From: Halosimplex halophilum
GTDB taxonomy: Archaea > Halobacteriota > Halobacteria > Halobacteriales > Haloarculaceae
DNA length: 64,000 nt
Assembly (NCBI RefSeq): GCF_004698125.1
Contig: NZ_ML214297.1
Location: 1,364,001-1,428,000 of the forward strand
Reading direction: 5' to 3'
Of this stretch, positions 59,318 to 64,000 are shown piece by piece. Below the pieces are notes generated by a model. It made no database searches and was not told the origin of the DNA. It saw nothing but the letters and a program-made list of their open reading frames with translations. Both the position numbers and the translations under genes were made by a program. The number at the start of each line of letters is the position of its first letter. Position 1 is the stretch's first letter.

Positions 59318-59466
59318 ACTCGTCCGTGGGAGCGCGTCCCGAAAGAGCCTTGTGGCGATTCCCGAAGGACAGGCGGGTCGGACCCGCCGGGACCCCGAGG
59401 ACCGCGAGGCGACCCCGCGAGCGGGCCGCCGGTGGGGTTTTGTCCCGCTCGGCCGACAGCTCGACC

Positions 59467-60261
59467 ATGGGAACCGCGACCTTCGACTTCAGCGACGAGG
59501 TGGTCATCGTCACCGGCGGCAGCTCCGGCATCGGCCGCGCCACGGCCCTGGACTTCGCCGAGGCTGGCGCGACCGTGGTCGTCGCCGACGTGCGCCGCGA
59601 GCCCAAGGACCTCGACGCCGAGACGCCGACCGACGAACGCATCGAGGCGTCGGGCGGCGACGCCGAGTTCGTCGAGACGGACGTGAGCGACCGGAACGAG
59701 GTCGAGAGCGTCGTCGCGGCGGTCCGCGAACTCGGCGGCGTCGACGTGATGGTCAACAACGCCGGGCTGTTCCGCGGCGGGTCGGTCACCGACCTCGACG
59801 CCGCCGACCTCGACGCCATGTTCGGGGTCAACGTCCGCGGCGTCTTCCTCGGCACGCAGGTCGCCGCCCGCGACATGATCGAGCGCGACGAGCCCGGTGC
59901 CGTCGTCAACACCGCCTCGATCAGCTCCTCGCTCGCCCAGCACGGCCAGGTGGGCTACGACGCGACCAAGGGCGCCGTGCGGATGCTCACCCGCGGCGCC
60001 GCCCTCGACCTGGCCGAGTCGGGGATCCGGGTCAACGCCGTCGCGCCGGGCCAGATCGCCACCGAGTTCCTCGAAGGGTGGACCGAGGAGGCCAAGCAGT
60101 CGGCCGGCGGCGGCGAGGACGGCTTCCTCAAGGACATCCCGATGGGGCGCGCGGGCGTCCCGGCGGACGTGGCCCCGGCCATCTGTTACCTCGCCAGCGA
60201 CGCCGCCGGCTACACGACCGGCGAACTCCTCCACGTCGACGGCGGGTGGCAGGTCTGCTGA
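59467..60261 (+). CDS. Short-chain dehydrogenase/reductase
   Basis: A 264-residue classical SDR. Cofactor motif TGGSSGIG at 16-23, NNAG at 97-100, catalytic Ser ~152, Tyr164 and Lys168 (YDATK). The VADVRRE segment after the second strand suggests NADH/NADPH choice by Asp41. Substrate unknown. The start is preceded by GGTTTTGTCCCG about 30 bp upstream, the same element as before the DUF192 gene. Confidence 0.94.
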   Translation: MGTATFDFSDEVVIVTGGSSGIGRATALDFAEAGATVVVADVRREPKDLDAETPTDERIEASGGDAEFVETDVSDRNEVESVVAAVRELGGVDVMVNNAGLFRGGSVTDLDAADLDAMFGVNVRGVFLGTQVAARDMIERDEPGAVVNTASISSSLAQHGQVGYDATKGAVRMLTRGAALDLAESGIRVNAVAPGQIATEFLEGWTEEAKQSAGGGEDGFLKDIPMGRAGVPADVAPAICYLASDAAGYTTGELLHVDGGWQVC

Positions 60262-60511
60262 CTGCTTGCGCGGTCCCCCGGGGGCCGTGCCACCCCCGAC
60301 GAGCAGCCGGACGAGCGCGCGCGGCCCGTGGACAGAGGGGTCTACCGCCGGTTCCGGTCGCTCCCCCGGATCGCCGATCTAATCCCTCTGAAACCGGGTT
60401 CTGACCGGGAACAAACCGAGACAAACCGGCTCAAAACCGGCCAAATCCGGGGCGAGCGCTTGCCCCCTTCAAGGGGTCCGCCGTCCACGGAGCGAGTGGA
60501 CGCAGATAGAA

Positions 60512-60979
60512 ATGAAACTCAAACTCGCCGCAGTGTTCGCGAGCGTCCTGCTGGTCGCGACCGGCGCAGCCGTGGCGATGCCGGGCAACGCACCCGACCA
60601 CGCGCAGGACGGGACCGCACAGGCAGACGACCACGCACAGGACGACGCGGACGAGGCAGCCGAGAACGGGTCCGCGGCCGACGACGCGAACGACTCCGAG
60701 GCGGACGAGAACGACTCCGACGCTCGCCGCGGGCCGCCCTCGAACGTGCCCGCCGCGGGCGCGGCCGACGCCGCCAGCGGGAGCCAGGGACCGCCCGTCG
60801 ACGTGCCCGCGCAGGTGCCCGACTTCGTGAGCGACATCCACGAGACGGTCGGGAGCGTCGCCGGCGGCGCCGTCGACGGCGCCCAGTCGCTCGGCGAGCG
60901 GATCAGCGACCTGACGCCGGACGACGACGCCGACGAGCCGGCCGAGACGGGCAACGCGACCGCCACGCCCGCGCCGTAA
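60512..60979 (+). CDS. Secreted acidic low-complexity protein
   Basis: A 155-residue protein with a signal peptide (MKLKLAAVFASVLLVATGAAVAM) and a highly acidic, Ala/Asp/Asn-rich mature part with several NGS/NDS sequons and a PPSNVPAAG region. There is no Cys, and no recognisable domain. It may be a surface or cell-wall filler protein or a matrix component; the composition is typical of haloarchaeal secreted repeats. It lies in a region with no close neighbours on its strand. Confidence 0.72.
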   Translation: MKLKLAAVFASVLLVATGAAVAMPGNAPDHAQDGTAQADDHAQDDADEAAENGSAADDANDSEADENDSDARRGPPSNVPAAGAADAASGSQGPPVDVPAQVPDFVSDIHETVGSVAGGAVDGAQSLGERISDLTPDDDADEPAETGNATATPAP

Positions 60980-61192
60980 GGATTCCCGCTGACGCGGCCC
61001 AGTCACACGCTCCACCCACGGTCACACCCATCCGAAGTCACACGCTCCACCTGTAGCCGCACACCCCACCGCAGTCACACGCTCCGTGCGGTCCCCATCG
61101 TTCCCCCGGCGCGTCGGACCGTTCCCGCCCGTCGCGCCGTCGCGCACGCGCTGTTTTCGGACGACCGTCGGTCGTCGAGCGGCGGCGCCGGG

Positions 61193-61516
61193 TCAGAAGA
61201 AACTGCCGAGGACGGCCATGTAGAGGATGACGGTCGCGGCGTAGGTGACGCCCAGCGCGACGACAGCCTTGGCGTGGAACAGCCAGAGGTCGTCGCGCTC
61301 GGTCTCCAGCGCGGCCTCGTAGCGCTCGCGCTCGGCCGGCGTCGGGTCGTGGCGCTCGCCGACGTGGAGGTCGCGGGCGTGTTCGCTCCGGAACGGACAG
61401 CCACAGTGCGAACACGTCGCGGCGGGCTCCTCGTCGGCGGGGACCGCGGTGTCGCGACTCGGCCGGAGCGCGGGCGCGCGGTCGGCGTGCGGTGGAGCGG
61501 CGGTGTCGTCGGGCAT
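61193..61516 (-). CDS. C2H2-type zinc finger protein with C-terminal membrane helix
   Basis: A 107-residue protein. CSHCGCPF and HVGERH near residues ~37-57 form a C2H2 zinc finger. A helical linker leads to a C-terminal membrane helix (AKAVVALGVTYAATVILYMAVLGSFF). It starts 2 bp after the stop of the 488-residue membrane gene, so the two are one operon. The zinc finger is presumably cytoplasmic. Function unknown. Confidence 0.82.
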   Translation of the reverse strand: MPDDTAAPPHADRAPALRPSRDTAVPADEEPAATCSHCGCPFRSEHARDLHVGERHDPTPAERERYEAALETERDDLWLFHAKAVVALGVTYAATVILYMAVLGSFF

Positions 61517-61518
61517 GG

Positions 61519-62985
61519 TCAGACGTACGGCGGCGGCGCGTACGGTTGCGTGATCACCCATAGGGAGGTCATCGTGTAAAAGACCATCACCACTACGGAG
61601 GGATACTGGCTCCGGATGGCGGCCAGAACACCTGGAAACAGTTCGAACGCCAGCGAATGGGCGACCCAGATGGCCAGGACGTGCCCGCCGAGGACGAACA
61701 GGAGTTTCGCGGACGCGAACCAGCCCGGCAGGACGAGCGCTATCGGCGTGGCCGGCGGCGCGAACGGGCTCGCGGCGACCGCGGCGAGCGCGGGCGCGAG
61801 CCCGAGGAAGTAGCCCAGGAAGTGCGCGAGGTGGTAGCCGGCGGCGATGGGCAGCAGGGCGGGCGCGAACCACCGCTCGATGGCCCGCGCGGTGACGTAG
61901 GTGTCGGCGCTCGTCCGCACTCGCCGCGCGGCCAGCCGGTAGACGCCGAGGAACAGGCCGAACCCGGCCAGCAGGACCGCGGCGTAGACGGCGAGACCCG
62001 GGACGCCGAGGGCGACGACGGGCTCGACGGCCGCCGCCCAGGCCGGCGTCGCGACGAGGCCGTCGTAGGTCGTCACCCACAGCAGGGCGACGACGAAGGC
62101 GACCTCGCCGGGCCGGTCCGGGAGGGGATCCTCCGTCAGCGCCGTCCCGGGCAACCGGACGGCGAGCGAGCCGTCGGCGTCGCGCTGGAGCGGTGCGACG
62201 CGTCCGTACGCGGCGAAGACACTACTGATCGGGTCGACGCGGTCGAACCACGACTCACCGACGAGCAGCGACCCGGCGACGGTCGCCAGCGTGTACGCCA
62301 CCACGACGCCCGCGAGCAGTCGCGAGTTCTCGCCGACCGGGCTGACGACCTCCAGCCAGACCAGCGCGAGTAGCCCGCCGACCGCCGGCCAGCGGCCCCA
62401 CGAGGCCGGGAGCGAGACGCCGCCGACGACGGAGCCGTCGGTATCGTCTCCCTCGTCGGCGTCACCGCCGCGCTCGTCGGGGCTGGCGCGGACCCACCGG
62501 GCCGCCGCGAGCGGCGCGCGCCAGGGGTTCAGCGCGGGCCAGGTGTTCCCGACGAGGTAGGTCGTCGCCGTGTAGCCCGCCCACCAGCCGACCCACACCA
62601 CGAGGAGCGCGAAGTTCCGGACGCCCTCGCGCGGGCCGACGAACCCGGTCGCCACCACCAGGAGGAGCACGCCCACCGAGAGCGCGCGGGCGAACGGGAC
62701 GACCGTCCGACGGATCCGGGCGGGCGCCGGGAGGGCGAGACGCCACCAGTTCACCCCGCGCATCGCGTCGTGGTCCGTGAGCAGCGTCGTGAACAGGAAG
62801 GAGCCACCGACGACGACACCGCCCGTGAGAATGGTCAGCCACGTCGGCACCGTCGCCGAGGCGACCGACCCGCCCAGCGACCCCGAGTGGGCGGCCGCGC
62901 GCCCGGCGACGGCCGCGAGCGCGAGCGCGGCCGCGACGAACTGCCCGAGCCGTCGCCCGCGCCGACCCGGTCCGGTCCCCGTCAT
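61519..62985 (-). CDS. Multi-helix membrane protein (ALNPWR-type family)
   Basis: A 488-residue protein with a signal-like start and about twelve hydrophobic helices. A GNTWPALNPWRAPLAAARW segment near residue 145-163 and a HLAHFLGYFLG segment near 395 stand out. Similar ALNPWR-containing membrane proteins occur widely in actinobacteria (annotated by old, misleading names) and haloarchaea; activity unproven. His in AAHSG and GYHLAHF could be cofactor ligands. It is the first gene of an operon with the zinc-finger membrane protein. The start at 62985 was chosen because upstream residues are Arg/Gly-rich and non-coding. Confidence 0.78.
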   Translation of the reverse strand: MTGTGPGRRGRRLGQFVAAALALAAVAGRAAAHSGSLGGSVASATVPTWLTILTGGVVVGGSFLFTTLLTDHDAMRGVNWWRLALPAPARIRRTVVPFARALSVGVLLLVVATGFVGPREGVRNFALLVVWVGWWAGYTATTYLVGNTWPALNPWRAPLAAARWVRASPDERGGDADEGDDTDGSVVGGVSLPASWGRWPAVGGLLALVWLEVVSPVGENSRLLAGVVVAYTLATVAGSLLVGESWFDRVDPISSVFAAYGRVAPLQRDADGSLAVRLPGTALTEDPLPDRPGEVAFVVALLWVTTYDGLVATPAWAAAVEPVVALGVPGLAVYAAVLLAGFGLFLGVYRLAARRVRTSADTYVTARAIERWFAPALLPIAAGYHLAHFLGYFLGLAPALAAVAASPFAPPATPIALVLPGWFASAKLLFVLGGHVLAIWVAHSLAFELFPGVLAAIRSQYPSVVVMVFYTMTSLWVITQPYAPPPYV

Positions 62986-63110
62986 GCGTTGGCCACCCTT
63001 CCGACCGGAGCCTGTTAACTGCTCGCTCGTCCCGCCGGTTCGTCCCGCCGGACGGACGCCGCCGCGCGCGAGAGCGCGTCGCTTTTTGCGGTGGGTACCC
63101 AAGGCCGGGT

Positions 63111-63359
63111 ATGGCCGAGACCGACGAGGGGGGGTACAACCGGAAGCGGGCGGCGCTGGCGGTGTTGCCCTTCCTCCTGCTCGGGGTGGCGGACGTGCTC
63201 CTCCTGCTGGGGTGGGGGATCAACCCGCTGTGGGGCTTCATGATCCTCCCGCCCATCCTCTTCATGAGCGCGCTCGCCTGGATCGCCTTCCGCTCGGGCT
63301 TCGTCGGGGACCGCGTGGTCGACGACGACCCCGCGGTCGCCGAGGTCGACCACGACTGA
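63111..63359 (+). CDS. Small two-helix membrane protein
   Basis: An 82-residue protein with a polar N-terminus (AETDEGGYNRKRAAL) and two hydrophobic helices (AVLPFLLLGVADVLLLLGW and MILPPILFMSALAWIAF). A short acidic C-terminal tail ends at a TGA that is also the start of the 86-bp palindromic element. GCTTTTTGCG about 30 bp upstream is the likely promoter. Function unknown. Confidence 0.82.
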   Translation: MAETDEGGYNRKRAALAVLPFLLLGVADVLLLLGWGINPLWGFMILPPILFMSALAWIAFRSGFVGDRVVDDDPAVAEVDHD

Positions 63360-63442
63360 TACGGATGATTGCAAGACAGTCCGGGATCGACCGCACGACC
63401 GCGTGCGGTCGACCCGGTAAACGCTTGCAATCATCCGTATGA
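63357..63442. repeat. 86-bp palindromic intergenic element, copy 2
   Basis: An 86-bp palindrome with nearly perfect arms: TGATACGGATGATTGCAAG (63357-63375) and CTTGCAATCATCCGTAT (63424-63440), and an inner TCGACCGCACG/CGTGCGGTCGA stem. The first TGA is the stop of the preceding gene, exactly as in copy 1 (5268-5353). The two copies have equal length and about 65% ungapped identity. 63443-63637 beyond it shows nothing else of note. Confidence 0.85.
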
Positions 63443-63637
63443 CGCCGGCCGGATTCGCCGAGCAGTGGCTTCGTGTCGAGCGACGGCGTCGTGAGCAGCA
63501 CTACATGGCGTAGCCCCACGGCGTCGCGAGCGGCATTCGTGGATAGTCGGACAGCGATTCCACTGGCAAGCGTCGCCACTGGGCGAGCCAGCGTCGTCAC
63601 TACCGGAGCGAGCGTCGCCGGCCGAGGACCGGCCGGG

Positions 63638-63907
63638 TTACGCGAACAGGTCGTCGACGGCGCCGCGCGCGGCCAGGGCGGCGTCGTCGGCGACGCGGTC
63701 GGGGTCGCCCGCGGCGTCGGGCGCGTTGAGGTACACGTCGACCTCCAGGACCCCGTCCTCGAAGGTGACGGTCACGTCGAGGTCGTCGACCGCCGACCGG
63801 TCGAACCGCGAGAAGACGACGGTTTCGGCGGCCTCGGCCGCGGTCTGGACGACCTCCTCGTCCGTCGGGTCGGCGTCCCCGTCGGCCGCCGCGTCGTCGG
63901 TCGGCAT
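63638..63907 (-). CDS. DUF3194 family protein
   Basis: An 89-residue acidic protein with the DUF3194 pattern (EEVVQTAAEAAETVVFSRFDRSAVDDLDVTV, then VEVDVYLN). It begins on the base next to the prefoldin beta stop codon, as in other archaea where the two genes are adjacent. It is thought to pair with KEOPS/prefoldin-associated genes, but its role is unresolved. Confidence 0.85.
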   Translation of the reverse strand: MPTDDAAADGDADPTDEEVVQTAAEAAETVVFSRFDRSAVDDLDVTVTFEDGVLEVDVYLNAPDAAGDPDRVADDAALAARGAVDDLFA

Positions 63908-64000
63908 CTACGCGCCGCCGGCACCCGGGCCGCCCATGCCGCCCGGACCGCCCGCGCCGCCGCCCTGGAGCATGTTCTGGAGTTCGGTCTGGAGCTCCTC
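63908..64000 (-). CDS. pfdB: Prefoldin beta subunit, C-terminal fragment
   Basis: Only the last 30 residues are inside the window, ending at the TAG at 63908-63910. They read EELQTELQNMLQGGG followed by a Gly/Met/Pro tail, matching the C-terminus of haloarchaeal prefoldin beta, a co-chaperone with prefoldin alpha that delivers unfolded protein to the thermosome. The gene starts outside the window to the right. Adjacent to DUF3194, as usual in archaea. Confidence 0.8.
   Translation of the reverse strand, partial: EELQTELQNMLQGGGAGGPGGMGGPGAGGA

Noticed and set aside
63262-63600. Leftward frame crossing the palindromic element
   Set aside because: It is antisense to the end of a supported membrane protein gene and runs through the hairpin; no coding features.

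Overview
The window is a piece of a haloarchaeal (class Halobacteria) chromosome. The evidence is consistent: G+C is very high except at the left end, encoded proteins are strongly acidic, and there is archaeal machinery (transcription factor B, prefoldin beta, AglD). It also carries the archaeal route into aromatic amino acids, small zinc-ribbon proteins typical of haloarchaea, many ATGA/GTGA gene overlaps, and TATA-like boxes 25-33 bp before start codons (leaderless transcripts). The genus cannot be fixed from the sequence alone. No tRNA, rRNA, CRISPR array or intact insertion sequence was found.

Left end (1-3.9 kb): accessory DNA. An A+T-richer block carries two overlapping unknown genes and a winged-helix repressor read leftward. 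A tightly overlapped operon read rightward follows: a Cys/His microprotein, a 96-aa protein and a tyrosine integrase. A frame-broken gene remnant lies beyond it. This looks like the integrase end of an integrated element; the other end is outside the window.

4-31 kb: metabolic and envelope genes. These include an aldo/keto reductase, a 3-hydroxyacyl-CoA dehydrogenase, a gluconeogenic aldolase/fructose-bisphosphatase pair, a large secreted Ig-like protein, an acyl-CoA carboxylase beta subunit, a UPF0104 membrane protein, a membrane chemotaxis transducer and a citramalate/isopropylmalate synthase preceded by a leaderless short ORF. A DUF4129/DUF58 operon, 3-dehydroquinate synthase II, a GT4 glycosyltransferase and 3-dehydroquinate dehydratase follow.

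31-52 kb: a soluble chemotaxis-type transducer, TFB and a DUF84 phosphatase under divergent promoters, AglD, a radical SAM/HhH protein, an AI-2E-type permease with an ABC exporter, a response regulator/PAS/histidine kinase hybrid, an Hsp20 protein, a DAO-type oxidoreductase and a peroxiredoxin. A PhiH1-like winged-helix gene with a perfect operator palindrome, cytochrome oxidase subunit II, and a fused half-CtaA/CtaB heme synthase complete this part.

52-64 kb: a 57-bp tandem repeat block, then trpCBA plus the archaeal aroA-prime gene. Together with the AroB-prime and AroD genes near 28-32 kb, this supplies the aromatic pathway. Next come a membrane-bound HTH regulator, a lipoprotein, a HAD hydrolase, an SDR, small membrane and zinc proteins, and the start of the DUF3194/prefoldin-beta pair. 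The most interesting non-genic signals are two 86-bp palindromic elements whose terminal TGA is the stop codon of the adjacent gene, the upstream ORF at 21437-21514, the 16-bp operator at 48434-48449 and the hairpins at 28024-28096.
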